Positions 44,966 to 54,774 of a stretch of 64,000 bases of DNA are shown here, one piece after another. Every line of letters begins with the position of its first letter. The stretch's first letter is position 1. The translations under genes were made by a program, and so were the position numbers. The stretch lies in assembly GCA_937921505.1 (NCBI GenBank), contig CAKZUB010000049.1:43546-107545 (forward strand). Reading direction: 5' to 3'. This DNA comes from an uncultured Clostridia bacterium. Its GTDB lineage: Bacteria; Bacillota; Clostridia; Lachnospirales; Cellulosilyticaceae. Below the pieces are notes generated by a model. That model had not been told where the DNA came from, did not search any database, and worked only from the letters and a program-made list of their open reading frames with translations.

Positions 44966-46279
44966 CTACTGGCTGCTTGTTTTAATGGTTTCATTAAGTG
45001 TATTTAACATACTCATAACTTGTTGCTTTCCTACTGCAAACTCTATTATTCCTTCTGATCTTAATATATAAAACTGATTATCATAGGGAATAAGTTCTAT
45101 CGTCTTAGCATCACCTTCTTCAAAGTGATAGCTGATAGTAATCTCTGCTTTTCTTTCTTGCTTCTCTTCTATTTCAGGATTTTGAAGAACTGCTTCAATA
45201 CATATATTATCTTGTATTAATTTTATGAGTGGTCCTACCTCTTTTTTGTATTCTAAAACTAAAGTGCCTTCTGGATGTGATAATACAACTTGATTAAGTT
45301 TTGAGTAATCTGGTATATAGACTTGTTTACGAATGAGTGTAATAGGTTTAATATGACGCATTACATCAATCTTTTCTTCTAACATTTTATAGATATAGGG
45401 ATCATCACTCGTCATAAAATAAACCCATTCATTTTCTTTTATTCCAAACTTGATGGCCCACTTATTATTTAATATAAGTGTAAGTTGTGGATCATCTAAA
45501 CCATACTGAACTAAATTTTCTTTCTTTCCCACAAACTTATCTTTTTCAAATTTTAAAATTTGATTAATTATATCTTGTGTATCTTCTGTATGTAGTTCAT
45601 GAGTTTGTTTAAAAAATCCTTCTAAAACCCAAGTTTCGTAATCTTTATAACCTGCTTGTTGGCTTTTTTGAATATGGATAATTGGCTCATTCTTTTTAAT
45701 GACTTGAATATCTTGCCAATTATCTTCTAATGGCCTTTCTACTTGTTTTTCAATTAAATCATCTCTTGTTTGAAAAAGCGTTTGAACGACTTGGCTTTTT
45801 ACAACATATAGCGTTTCATCTAGATGCGTACCTAAATAGACGCCACTCTTATCAAGCGTAGCATTTCCTAATCTTAATGTATAATTATTATTGTCTGCAT
45901 CATATAATGTAATAATGCGAGCAGTATCATCTATACCATATTTTTTTTGATCTAGAACCTCATAGATAACCTGAGTGCTCTCTAATGAACTTATCGTATT
46001 AATGATTTCCTCAACTGCCAACTTTTGATAGTCTAAATCTGCATACTCTGAATCTACCCATCTTTCATCTTGCTTTTGAAGTATAAGCGCACGTTCATCT
46101 TTAATTTCTATTCTTGATATATTGTTTTGATCAAACTGATAGAGATTAATTTGTGTATTCTCTACTATTTCTTGTTGAATATTTTCTTCATTTATTTGAT
46201 TAGTTTTGATATAATAAGGAATAGCTATAATTCCTAACAATCCTATCATACATAATACTAACCCTATTTTATTTCGCAT
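44966..46279 (-). CDS. DUF4340 domain protein, membrane-anchored
   Basis: The 437-residue protein starts at the ATG at 46279 (AAGGAG upstream). It has one N-terminal helix (GLVLCMIGLLGIIAIPYYI) and an extracytoplasmic part with repeated DUF4340-type segments (RWVDSEYADLDYQKL, YGIDDTARIITLYD, LRLGNATLDKSGVYL). In other bacteria this domain accompanies GldG-type ABC components. Here no ABC genes are adjacent, so the role is unknown. Confidence 0.8.
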   Translation of the reverse strand: MRNKIGLVLCMIGLLGIIAIPYYIKTNQINEENIQQEIVENTQINLYQFDQNNISRIEIKDERALILQKQDERWVDSEYADLDYQKLAVEEIINTISSLESTQVIYEVLDQKKYGIDDTARIITLYDADNNNYTLRLGNATLDKSGVYLGTHLDETLYVVKSQVVQTLFQTRDDLIEKQVERPLEDNWQDIQVIKKNEPIIHIQKSQQAGYKDYETWVLEGFFKQTHELHTEDTQDIINQILKFEKDKFVGKKENLVQYGLDDPQLTLILNNKWAIKFGIKENEWVYFMTSDDPYIYKMLEEKIDVMRHIKPITLIRKQVYIPDYSKLNQVVLSHPEGTLVLEYKKEVGPLIKLIQDNICIEAVLQNPEIEEKQERKAEITISYHFEEGDAKTIELIPYDNQFYILRSEGIIEFAVGKQQVMSMLNTLNETIKTSSQ

Positions 46280-46463
46280 ATTAATTCTCCTTGTTTCAAG
46301 CTCTGTCTGTCTCGTATTAAAAGTCTTTATACTGATTCCTATTTTCTCCCCGTTACATATCACAAATACAACGTTGAAAGTGATTTTCTTTCACTCTTCA
46401 TACTTATAATAGTATATATCATTTTCAAAAAATGTACAGATACAAAAATAAAGGGGGCTTTTA

Positions 46464-47006
46464 ATGAACTTATTACATGTTAAAAACAATAGCTATGATT
46501 TATTTTCGAACTTTCTCACCCATAGTTTTTTTTCTTTACTTGAACAATGCTATGTTTATGAAATGACTTTTCAAAAACAGCATTTACAAGCTTCACCTGA
46601 ACTTATTAAAGCCATTAAATCTTTTTTATTTATTTTAAAAACTTCCAAAAATTCTCTTGATGTATTAGATAAACAAATTTTTAAATATTATATTCCTTAT
46701 AAGTACAGAACTAAATCTCAAATACTTACCGCTCTATACGAAGAGTGTCCTAAGGGATCTCAGTATTTAAATATTTCAAAATCACACTTAACTTTAACGC
46801 GTGCTAAAAAAAATTATATCCAAACGATCTCTCATCTTAAAAAAAATCATGAGTATAATAAAATAGCTATTTGTAATGATGCTTTTATTAAACTGTATTT
46901 ATGTATTATCTATCAAAGTTTCCCCCACTTTTCTGGATTACCTGATATTTTTAAAGCTTATACAGCCAAGGATTTCTCAGTACAAATGAGTCACTACATA
47001 TCTTAG
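46464..47006 (+). CDS. Hypothetical protein
   Basis: The 180-residue, Lys/Tyr/Leu-rich protein is probably soluble and alpha-helical. It has a credible ribosome binding site (AAAGGGGG) and its own intergenic space. No known motif is visible. Its stop is 11 nt from the end of the convergent EamA gene. Codon use is AT-rich but not out of line with the neighbours. Confidence 0.55.
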   Translation: MNLLHVKNNSYDLFSNFLTHSFFSLLEQCYVYEMTFQKQHLQASPELIKAIKSFLFILKTSKNSLDVLDKQIFKYYIPYKYRTKSQILTALYEECPKGSQYLNISKSHLTLTRAKKNYIQTISHLKKNHEYNKIAICNDAFIKLYLCIIYQSFPHFSGLPDIFKAYTAKDFSVQMSHYIS

Positions 47007-47017
47007 AGATCAAATTT

Positions 47018-47929
47018 TCACGCACCTTCTTGTATAGTACTTAAGACTAGAGGCTTATTAGGCTTTTTTTGTGTCAGGTAAACACCTGCCAAAATAAGTA
47101 TGGAGCCTATGCCTGCATAAATTGTTACTCTTTCTTTAAGAATCCACGCAGAAGCCGCCAACGTAATAACTGGATTTAAATAAATATAATTATTTGTTTT
47201 AACAGCTCCTAAATGTTTAACAGAAATACTCCATAAAATAAACCCTAAGGCAGAAGCTACAAGCCCTAAAAACAATAAATGTAAAATGACATTTGGTTCC
47301 ATAAATTTAACCATCTGAAACTTATAATTTGAACCAATTAGTATCGGAATAATCGTAACAATAGCATAGAAAAATACTTTTCTTGTTGTATAAATAGGAG
47401 GATATTTATGTCCAAGCTTTTTAAGTATTACCGTATAAAAAGCCCAAGATAGTGCAGATACTATAGCTAATATCTCTCCAAAACTGGCATGTTCTAGAGC
47501 AAACCTTCCATTAAAAATAACAAAAAATACACCTAACATAGCCACTATAAAGCCTATCCAAGTTGTTTTAACTATTTTTTCATCTTTTGTAAAAACATGT
47601 GCAATAAGTGCTGTAAGAATGGGTGCTGTAGCTAGCAAAAATCCTACATGAGAAGTAAGTGTTAATTGAATTGCAATATTTTCAGTTAAAAAATAGAGTG
47701 ACCCTCCAAAGATTCCAAGTATTGCAAATCCGCCTTCTTCTTTTAAAGAAGTTTTGTACCTTTTAGGATAAATCACAATTAAAGTGATATAGGTAATAAT
47801 AAATCTATAAAACATAATCTCTAAAGGTGAAAAAACATCCAATAAGATTTTAGTAGACACAAAAGTTGTTCCCCATATACATATTGTAAAGAGCGCCATC
47901 ATATGATACATTACTTTTTTATTTTCCAT
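47018..47929 (-). CDS. EamA-type DMT transporter
   Basis: The 303-residue protein has ten predicted helices in two EamA halves, with conserved IWGTTFVSTKILLD near the N terminus, MFYRFIITYI, and LNPVITLAASAWILKE in the second half. The ATG at 47929 follows GAGGAGT; upstream in-frame starts lack such a site. The substrate, amino acid or metabolite efflux, is unknown. Confidence 0.88.
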   Translation of the reverse strand: MENKKVMYHMMALFTICIWGTTFVSTKILLDVFSPLEIMFYRFIITYITLIVIYPKRYKTSLKEEGGFAILGIFGGSLYFLTENIAIQLTLTSHVGFLLATAPILTALIAHVFTKDEKIVKTTWIGFIVAMLGVFFVIFNGRFALEHASFGEILAIVSALSWAFYTVILKKLGHKYPPIYTTRKVFFYAIVTIIPILIGSNYKFQMVKFMEPNVILHLLFLGLVASALGFILWSISVKHLGAVKTNNYIYLNPVITLAASAWILKERVTIYAGIGSILILAGVYLTQKKPNKPLVLSTIQEGA

Positions 47930-48022
47930 TTCTTTACTCCTCATCTTTATCATTCATTTTTACTCTCATTTTGTAGCTTACCACCAAATCTTTCTTTTAG
48001 CAATTCCAACTTAACCTAAATC

Positions 48023-48065
48023 AAATAGTCCCCTAGATTTTCAGTGAATGTTGGGGACTATTTTG
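48023..48065. terminator. Bidirectional terminator
   Basis: AATAGTCCCC and GGGGACTATT form a 10-bp stem with T-rich (TTTT) and A-rich flanks, after the exchanger gene on the minus strand. Confidence 0.75.
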
Positions 48066-48078
48066 GATTAAAAGATAT

Positions 48079-49050
48079 TTAGTTTCTCATAATGATAAAG
48101 ATCAAATAAACTATATAAGAGCTAGTTAAAATTACTCCTTCAAATTTATTGATACTCTTTTTTGTAATTGCAAATACATACGCTATAATGCTAACTATAA
48201 GTAGAAATATCATATCCAAAAATACATTGCCACTTAACGCTATAGGATTAATCCACGCTGATACACCTAATATAAAGAACACATTGAAAATATTAGAACC
48301 AATCACATTTCCTAAAGCAATATCACTCTCTCCACGCCTAGCTGCTACAATAGAAGTGACAAGCTCCGGAAGTGATGTTCCAACTGCTACAATGGTAAGG
48401 CCTACAAGACTCTCGCTCATTCCCCAAGTAAGTGCTATTGTGGTAGCGGCATCTACCACAAGCTTTCCACCTAATATGATACCTACCATACCTCCTATTG
48501 CAACAAGAATACTTTTACGATTAGAAAGAGGCCGTTCGTTTTCTTCTCCTTGCTCTACCACTTGTTCTTTTTTTGTACTATGTGAAGTCAATGCTAACTC
48601 AACAAGGTAGTACATAAAAATTCCAAATAAAACTAAGAGCATCATCCCATCTGCTTGTGTTAATATATTCTCTGAGTACCCTTGAGATTCTGTGTCATAT
48701 GCTAGTATAAGAAGTACAAAGGCAGATAATAAAGCAAATGGAAATTCTTTTGAAATGATAGACTTCTTAACCTTTAGCGGTGCTATAAAAGCTGCTATAC
48801 CTACAACGAATAACAAATTGAAAATATTAGACCCTACTATATTTCCTATGGCCATATCATTTTGTCCTTGTAGCGCCGAGGTAATGCTAACAGCTGCTTC
48901 TGGTGCACTAGTACCAAAAGCAACTAAAGTAAGTCCTATAATAAGCGGTGGGATATTAAGCCTTCTCGCAATACGAGATGACCCTTCAACGAAAAAATCT
49001 GCACCCTTAATTAAAAGTAAAAATCCTGCAATAAGTATTATATAATACAC
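48079..49050 (-). CDS. CaCA-family cation exchanger under Mn2+ riboswitch
   Basis: The 323-residue protein has the duplicated alpha-repeats of K+-dependent Na+/Ca2+ exchangers: LTLVAFGTSAPEAAVSI with GNIVGSNIFN, and LTIVAVGTSLPELVTSI with GNVIGSNIFN. About ten helices flank an acidic cytosolic loop (EQGEENERPLS). It starts at GTG (49050), seven bases after GGAGG. It is preceded by a yybP-ykoY riboswitch, a Mn2+ sensor that typically activates metal exporters. I therefore predict Mn2+ (perhaps also Ca2+) efflux. Confidence 0.9.
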   Translation of the reverse strand: MYYIILIAGFLLLIKGADFFVEGSSRIARRLNIPPLIIGLTLVAFGTSAPEAAVSITSALQGQNDMAIGNIVGSNIFNLLFVVGIAAFIAPLKVKKSIISKEFPFALLSAFVLLILAYDTESQGYSENILTQADGMMLLVLFGIFMYYLVELALTSHSTKKEQVVEQGEENERPLSNRKSILVAIGGMVGIILGGKLVVDAATTIALTWGMSESLVGLTIVAVGTSLPELVTSIVAARRGESDIALGNVIGSNIFNVFFILGVSAWINPIALSGNVFLDMIFLLIVSIIAYVFAITKKSINKFEGVILTSSYIVYLIFIIMRN

Positions 49051-49094
49051 ACTTCTTCCTCCTCATATTATTATTTGCAACATTAAGTGTATAC

Positions 49095-49263
49095 ACACAA
49101 AAGACCTTCAGGATAGATAGAATAACGCTATCTATCCTGAAGGTCTTGCTACCAAAAAATTCTTGTTAACTAGCCGAGTGCATAGCATGGTAATACTACA
49201 TGCATAGCACTGTGATGACGACTAGCTACCACCTAAGTGTAAGCTACTCCCCTTCAGGGGGTA
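49095..49263 (-). ncRNA. yybP-ykoY (manganese) riboswitch with terminator
   Basis: On the minus strand the element begins CCTGAAGGGGAGTAGC and ends GCAAGACCTTCAGG, the two conserved loop strands of the yybP-ykoY class, joined by the CCTGAAG/CTTCAGG P1 helix. Internal arms include GTCGTCA and a GTGCTATGCATG hairpin. The 3' strand is also the 5' arm of a perfect 20-bp terminator (49147-49128 with 49120-49101), ending TTTTGTGTG. Aptamer and terminator are mutually exclusive. Mn2+ binding should stabilise the aptamer and allow transcription of the exchanger. Confidence 0.9.
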
Positions 49264-49444
49264 AGTATTCTATTACCTCATATATATCATGCTTTAGAAA
49301 TAACGTCAATAGGGAAGTTTTTTTTATCATGTTCCTTATGCTTTTCTTTTCTAGAAAGTATACCATGACTTTATTTTACGCTATAAGGCACCAAGATATA
49401 CCGTATAAACTCATTTTCCCTTCACTTTACAGGTCCAAGATTGC

Positions 49445-50149
49445 TTACTTTTTGAATAACGTATATAATATTGCTCCAACTAAAATAACAACCCCTATCA
49501 CAGCTGCAATTACAATGAGTTGAATAGCTTTATTCTGTACTGCAATACCTATGTATCCCCAGATAAATACCAGTGAATAAATAATATCTTTCTTTTTAAA
49601 AGTAAAATATGAAGCTAATAATGTTCCTAAAACAAGCAAAATAATAGTCCATGCAACTTCTCCTAATCCGGCTATTTGCGTCACGCCAAAATCTTTAAGA
49701 ACTAAACTAATATTTACAATAGTGGCTACTGATAACCATGCAAGTAAAAAGGAAATTGGGACTCTAAACAGTACTGGCCTTGTATCTTCTCTATCAATAA
49801 TCTGATATAAAATAATAGTTGCGATTAAGGCTTTTACAATAAACAGGGCCGACCATCTCACTGGAACTAAAATTGTAAGTCCAGTGAACACCATACTGAT
49901 TGCAAACCAATAACCTATTTTCTCATAGATTACCTCTCTACTGGGTCTTGCAAAGAATTGTCCTGCTACCCAAATAAATAGTAATAAATAAATCAGTCCC
50001 CATATCCCAAATGCATATGGTGCTGGCATAAATAAAGGTGTATTAGTGGATGTCATAAACATATTGGTTCTGTTAAATATAAAGGATGCAACCAAGAGAA
50101 ATATAAAACTTACTAAATTAATAATCTTTAATTCAAATCTTTCTTTCAT
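49445..50149 (-). CDS. TspO/MBR-like multi-helix membrane protein
   Basis: The protein (about 234 residues) has about seven helices and the motif MPAPYAFGIWGLIYLLLF, recalling the tryptophan-rich sensory/TspO family but longer. VNISLVL and WGYIGIAVQ are in the second half. Two starts are possible: the GTG at 50161 nearly touches the GGGAG site, and the ATG at 50149 is about 11 nt away. I prefer the ATG. Ligand and function are unknown. Confidence 0.65.
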   Translation of the reverse strand: MKERFELKIINLVSFIFLLVASFIFNRTNMFMTSTNTPLFMPAPYAFGIWGLIYLLLFIWVAGQFFARPSREVIYEKIGYWFAISMVFTGLTILVPVRWSALFIVKALIATIILYQIIDREDTRPVLFRVPISFLLAWLSVATIVNISLVLKDFGVTQIAGLGEVAWTIILLVLGTLLASYFTFKKKDIIYSLVFIWGYIGIAVQNKAIQLIVIAAVIGVVILVGAILYTLFKK

Positions 50150-50358
50150 ATCTTTTTCCACTCTCCCTCACATAATAGATAGAGTAGATCAACTCTATCT
50201 CTATTAATATATAGACTAGCCCTTCTTATTAGTACTTATTTTATAGAAATAACAACCTGTTTTATGCGCGTCATATTTTTATAATGCATTGTCTTCATGT
50301 GGTAATCTGTGTATAATATCATTTAATAGTACTCTATCAATTTATTTCTTTGTAAAGG

Positions 50359-51513
50359 TTGTGTAACCCATTGAATGAGCCATCATCTAAATTCAAACAA
50401 TATTTATTACTCTCTACGTATATCGTTATCTTATCTTACATACTTATTAATCTTAAAGATGTTACTGCTTTTGTGTTAAAAGCATTACATATTATAAGTC
50501 CATTTTTTGTGGGGGTAAGTATTGCTTTTGTCCTTAATATTCCTTTGAAACTATTTGAAGATAAAGTTTTTTGTTTTTTAGATAGTTCTAAAGTACCGTT
50601 TATCAAAAAACTCAAAAGACCTCTTTCACTTACTGCTACACTCATTTTAGTCTTTGGGTTTTTAATAGGACTGACTCTATTTATCATTCCACAGCTTATT
50701 GAAAGTTCTTCTACGCTCGTGAATGCTGTGCCTGGCTATATCTATTCTTTAGAAGCTTTAGTCAATCAGTATATTAGTTCTTCTGAACTTTTAAATACAC
50801 TGGGGCGTGAAATACTGATCGCTTGGAAAGATTTTGTACAGATTGGCAGTAAGCTTCTTGGTACTTCCCTTGCTGGTCTACTGATTATGACTTTAGACTT
50901 TACAACAAGTGTGGTTAATTTCGGTCTTTCTTTAGTGCTCGCTATTTACATGCTTTCAAGCAAAGAAAAACTTATATTGCAAACTAAAAAAGTGATTTTT
51001 GCTTTCTTTAAACAAAGTACTGCGCTTCAATTATTACATCTTGGAAAAATCTCTGATCTTGCGTTTTACCGTTTTATTGCTGGACAATTTACAGAAGCAC
51101 TTATTATAGGAGCACTTTGTTTTATTGGTATGAGCTTCCTTTCAATGCCTTATCCGCTTTTAATAAGTGTCATTATCGCTATAACTAGTCTTATTCCTAT
51201 ATTTGGAGCTTTTATTGGCACTATTCCATCTGCTTTTATTATTTTTATTATAGACCCTCTTAAAGCCTTGTGGTTTATTGTCTTTATTATCGTACTTCAA
51301 CAGTTTGAGGGAAATATTATTTATCCAAGAGTAGTCGGTAATTCTATTGGTTTATCCGGGATTTGGGTACTGCTTGCTATGGTTGTTGGTGGAAGTACTT
51401 TTGGCATTTTAGGCATGTTACTTGGCATTCCCATCTTTAGCATTATCTATCAAATACTTCGCACAACAGTCTACAAAAAACTGCATGCTAAAAAAATATC
51501 AAAAATCCAGTAA
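50359..51513 (+). CDS. AI-2E family transporter
   Basis: The protein (up to 384 residues) has the family's eight-helix pattern, with ILNIPLKLFEDKV-like N-terminal part, the central LVLAIYMLSSKEKL, and the conserved C-terminal LIPIFGAFIGTIPSAF, QFEGNIIYPRVVGNSIGLSG and GMLLGIPIFSIIYQ. No ATG is available: TTG at 50359 and TTG at 50371 are the candidates, with only a short AAAGG upstream. The family includes autoinducer-2 exporters and Na+/H+ antiporters, so the substrate is open. Confidence 0.88.
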   Translation: MCNPLNEPSSKFKQYLLLSTYIVILSYILINLKDVTAFVLKALHIISPFFVGVSIAFVLNIPLKLFEDKVFCFLDSSKVPFIKKLKRPLSLTATLILVFGFLIGLTLFIIPQLIESSSTLVNAVPGYIYSLEALVNQYISSSELLNTLGREILIAWKDFVQIGSKLLGTSLAGLLIMTLDFTTSVVNFGLSLVLAIYMLSSKEKLILQTKKVIFAFFKQSTALQLLHLGKISDLAFYRFIAGQFTEALIIGALCFIGMSFLSMPYPLLISVIIAITSLIPIFGAFIGTIPSAFIIFIIDPLKALWFIVFIIVLQQFEGNIIYPRVVGNSIGLSGIWVLLAMVVGGSTFGILGMLLGIPIFSIIYQILRTTVYKKLHAKKISKIQ

Positions 51514-51540
51514 ATCAGATTATGATTTACTGGATTTTTT
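51503..51540. terminator. Bidirectional terminator
   Basis: AAATCCAGTAAATC and GATTTACTGGATTT form a 14-bp stem ending TTTTTT, at the end of the AI-2E gene and facing the convergent symporter gene. Confidence 0.85.
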
Positions 51541-51565
51541 AAACCTATCTTCTCTTATAATTATC

Positions 51566-53068
51566 CTATGCGATATTTTCTTCTTGTTCTCCAAATACAC
51601 CTTTAACATATACTTCATCCATCTGAGTGCCAAATAAGCTTACTATAGGCACAACAATCACTGAAATAATCATTGCAAGACTTGATATAATAGGTAAATC
51701 AACCCTGAGTACACCTACTTTTTCTAATAGTAAATAGCCTCCAATTACTAAGCCCCCTGCTATAAACCCACACCACGCTCCAGTCTTTGTTGTTTTCTTC
51801 CACCAAAGTCCAAATACATAAGGTCCTAGGAACATCCCTGATACAACACCCCATGATAAGGACATCAAATAAACTATAGATGCTGGCTGAAATACAGCAA
51901 TCACAAAAGATAGACCTACAAAAACACCACAAAATATTTTCATAATAAGCATTGTCTTTTTCTCCGATATCTGTGGTGAAATAAATCCTTTAATAAAATC
52001 GATAGATATAGTGGAGCTTGAGACCAGTACGAGTGAAGAAAGCGTTGACATAGACGCTGAAAGCATGAGTACAATAATAATCCCAAGTAATGCTTCTGGA
52101 AGGGTTTTTTCAAGCATCAAAGGAATAATCATATCTGGATTAGCATTTGGCATAACAGCCGCTCCATTTTCAATAAAAAACAATCTTCCCATAGATCCTG
52201 TAAAATAAGCACAGCCACCTATAACAAGTGCAAATACTGTAGAGATAATCGTCCCCTTTTTTATAGCTGCATCATCTTTAATCGCATAGAATTTATGAAT
52301 CATTTGTGGTAACCCCCACACTCCAAAACTAGTCATAAAGATAAGTCCAAGTAAAGAAAGCCTTCTTTGTGCATCTGAAAAAGGCATACTAAGTCCAAGG
52401 TCAAGTTCTTTAAGAGCGCGAAGCCCTTCACCTAGTCCCCCTACAACCGGATTATAGACAACATATACTACCATAAGTATACAACCTACGAGCATAATAA
52501 CGCCTTGAATGCAGTCATTAATAGCTGTAGCTACATAGCCTCCTAGGAGTAAGTAAATCGTTGTTAAAAGTGCCATCAAAAATATTGCCAACTCAAAGCT
52601 TATTCCAAAAGAACTCTTAAAAATATATCCTAGCCCTTTATACACAGAAGCCGTATAAGGCACTAAAAATATAAAGATGATAAGTGCTGAAACAATCTTC
52701 ATCCCTTTGCTTTGATATCTCTTTTCAAAAAATTCCGGCATAGTGTGTGCATCTAGTTTATGTGTCATATCACGCGTTTTTTTGGCCAGTACAATCCACG
52801 CTAAAAGACATCCAAAAATAGCATTGCTAATGCCAATCCATGTGGCTGAAACGCCATATTTCCATCCAATCCCTCCTGCATAGCCAATAAAAATAACTGC
52901 TGAAAAATAGGAGGTCCCATAAGCAAAAGCACTCATCCATCCTCCCATGTTTCTTCCGCCTAAAAAGAAGTCACTAACACTTTTAACGCGATTTCGACTA
53001 TAAATGCCTACACCAATCATTGAAATCATAAAAATAACTAGAAATAAAATTTTCACTTCTCTTTCCAC
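51566..53068 (-). CDS. Sodium:solute symporter (SSS family), predicted tyrosine transporter
   Basis: The protein (500 residues) has about 13 helices and SSS-family motifs: SDFFLGGRNMGGWMSAFAYG, YLLLGGYVATAINDCIQG (the sodium-site signature region) and SWGVVSGMFLGPYVFGLWWK. It starts at GTG (53068) just after AGGAGAGG; a second GTG at 53056 is possible. The leader is a T-box whose specifier reads UAC, which predicts induction by uncharged tRNA-Tyr and hence tyrosine uptake, a narrower prediction than the family alone allows. Confidence 0.88.
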   Translation of the reverse strand: MEREVKILFLVIFMISMIGVGIYSRNRVKSVSDFFLGGRNMGGWMSAFAYGTSYFSAVIFIGYAGGIGWKYGVSATWIGISNAIFGCLLAWIVLAKKTRDMTHKLDAHTMPEFFEKRYQSKGMKIVSALIIFIFLVPYTASVYKGLGYIFKSSFGISFELAIFLMALLTTIYLLLGGYVATAINDCIQGVIMLVGCILMVVYVVYNPVVGGLGEGLRALKELDLGLSMPFSDAQRRLSLLGLIFMTSFGVWGLPQMIHKFYAIKDDAAIKKGTIISTVFALVIGGCAYFTGSMGRLFFIENGAAVMPNANPDMIIPLMLEKTLPEALLGIIIVLMLSASMSTLSSLVLVSSSTISIDFIKGFISPQISEKKTMLIMKIFCGVFVGLSFVIAVFQPASIVYLMSLSWGVVSGMFLGPYVFGLWWKKTTKTGAWCGFIAGGLVIGGYLLLEKVGVLRVDLPIISSLAMIISVIVVPIVSLFGTQMDEVYVKGVFGEQEENIA

Positions 53069-53097
53069 CCTCTCCTAATTATTTAATGCACGCAAAA

Positions 53098-53375
53098 AAC
53101 TCTCGCCCTATAAAAAGGACGAGAGTATGATCTCGTGTTACCACCTTAATTTATTATTGCCTCACAGCAATAACCTCATGAAGTACGCCCGCAAATACGC
53201 CAGGTTATACTTTCGCACGCTAACGGGTGCAAAAACCGTCAGCTTCTACTCGGTTATTCTTTCAAAGCTGCACTCAAAGATGTATTCAGATTAATTCTTC
53301 TTTGCCCCTCTCACCTACCGGGAACTCTCTTTAAAGCATCCTTAATCCTACTTGTTCTTTTCAACGATTTAATTT
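53098..53375 (-). ncRNA. T-box riboswitch, tyrosine specifier, leader of SSS symporter
   Basis: The leftward transcript has AAAGAGAGTTCCCGG in Stem I, the specifier region CTGAATACATCTTTGAG, the T-box core AAGGTGGTAACACGAGATC and a terminator ACTCTCGTCC...GGGCGAGAGTTTTTT. Aligning with the asnA T-box, where AAC precedes ATCTTGGAG, puts UAC (Tyr) in the specifier position before ATCTTTGAG. Confidence 0.9.
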
Positions 53376-53470
53376 ATTATTTTTTTAATTCTATAACATA
53401 TAAATCAAAATTTCAAGTATTATATATAAATATATAATATTAATAAATATAAAAAGTATTTCATAAATTC

Positions 53471-54733
53471 CTAAGTCTTACTATATAAGCTTCCCAAAAT
53501 CCTCATTAATGTAAGCCTTCTTCTTACAAAAGGAGACAGCGTAATGCTTTTGTCTACAATAGCATCTTCTAGCCCTATGTCTTTCATGCTCACTTTTGCT
53601 CCAGCTTCTTTAAGCATATTTCTTATTTGCTCCCCTGAAGGCAGATCTTCAACTAGCTTTTTAAAAGCGTCAAATTGTTTCACAAGCCTCCTTATATCTA
53701 CTCTTTCAAGTATATCCGGTGAGTTTTCTTCAATAATAGAGGGATATAAATCTTTAAAACCTTCTTTAAGTAAACTGTGTGGCAGGCCTTTATAAGGTGC
53801 TATCAAGCTTTTAATCTCTTCTTCTCTTAAAAGTTTCTTATAAGTATCACAGACTATAGCTAATGCTACGCCTACCTTTTCACCATGAAGCGCCTCTGTT
53901 TTATCATTAATGACATGCATTTCCCAAAGGTGAGACAGATGATGTTCTGACCCTGATGCAGGCCTTGAATTACCTGTCATTTGCATGGCAAGTCCTGATA
54001 GTATAAGGGCATACATCAAGTTTTCATAAGCTGCTTCATCGCCTTTTTTGATGCTCTGCAGACTGTCTGCTACTTTTTGTACTGCTTCAAACTCTATTTG
54101 AACAACTCTCTCGCAAATGTATTCATCTGTTAATAGGTGGGCCGTCTGCCAATCCAGTAATGCCGTATATTTCCCTAATAAATCTGCTACTCCGGAGGCT
54201 GTAAGTCTATAAGGTGCTTTAATAAATACTTCAGTATCGGCAAATACTGCAATCGGTGATACTGCTGGATATGTTACTTTGAAACCTCCCATTGTCATAG
54301 CTGCAACGGTTGATACAAAGCCATCTACACTGGCCGCAGTTGGGACAGCCACAAAAGGTATGTTCTTTTCCTTGGCAACGTACCTAGTAAGGTCATGAAT
54401 TGTTCCTGCCCCAACAGCCAAAAGTATTGAAGCCTTTGAAGTTAATTGACTTATTATTTGCTCTACGCCATGCTCATCAGCATAGAGTTTTTTGGCTTCT
54501 AATACAACAATTGATTTATGCTTATTAGTGAGTGATTCAAAAATGTTTTTTGCTGCTGCTTCATAAGTATTTGTATCACATATTACAACTGGATACTCAC
54601 CCTTCTTCGACTCTGCAAGAAATGCAGTAAGCTCATTAATAGCACTTTTTTGAATAAGTACACGTTTAACAAATAATCTATGTTCCTTACCACAGGAACA
54701 GGGTTTACTAAACTTAGTTAAATTTACTTCCAT
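53471..54733 (-). CDS. araM: sn-glycerol-1-phosphate dehydrogenase-like protein AraM
   Basis: The protein (about 420 residues) belongs to the iron-containing/dehydroquinate-synthase-like fold. It has ILLAVGAGTIHDLTRYVA, FVAVPTAASVDGFVS, and metal-ligand His residues in SGSEHHLSHLWEM and LHGEKVGVALA. B. subtilis AraM, encoded in the arabinose operon, is a glycerol-1-phosphate dehydrogenase; the position here after araD fits that. The N terminus carries a CSCGKEHRL stretch. The ATG at 54733 follows AGAGGTG. Its role in arabinose use remains unclear. Confidence 0.9.
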   Translation of the reverse strand: MEVNLTKFSKPCSCGKEHRLFVKRVLIQKSAINELTAFLAESKKGEYPVVICDTNTYEAAAKNIFESLTNKHKSIVVLEAKKLYADEHGVEQIISQLTSKASILLAVGAGTIHDLTRYVAKEKNIPFVAVPTAASVDGFVSTVAAMTMGGFKVTYPAVSPIAVFADTEVFIKAPYRLTASGVADLLGKYTALLDWQTAHLLTDEYICERVVQIEFEAVQKVADSLQSIKKGDEAAYENLMYALILSGLAMQMTGNSRPASGSEHHLSHLWEMHVINDKTEALHGEKVGVALAIVCDTYKKLLREEEIKSLIAPYKGLPHSLLKEGFKDLYPSIIEENSPDILERVDIRRLVKQFDAFKKLVEDLPSGEQIRNMLKEAGAKVSMKDIGLEDAIVDKSITLSPFVRRRLTLMRILGSLYSKT

Positions 54734-54774
54734 TTTTTTCACCTCTACTTAATTTAAATAACGAATTATAGAGA

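Noticed and set aside
44966..46279. DUF4340 gene as evidence for a gliding-type ABC system
   Set aside because: No GldA/GldF-like genes are adjacent.
48149..49045. Plus-strand frames inside the cation exchanger gene
   Set aside because: They are shadows of the duplicated alpha-repeat protein, without start signals.
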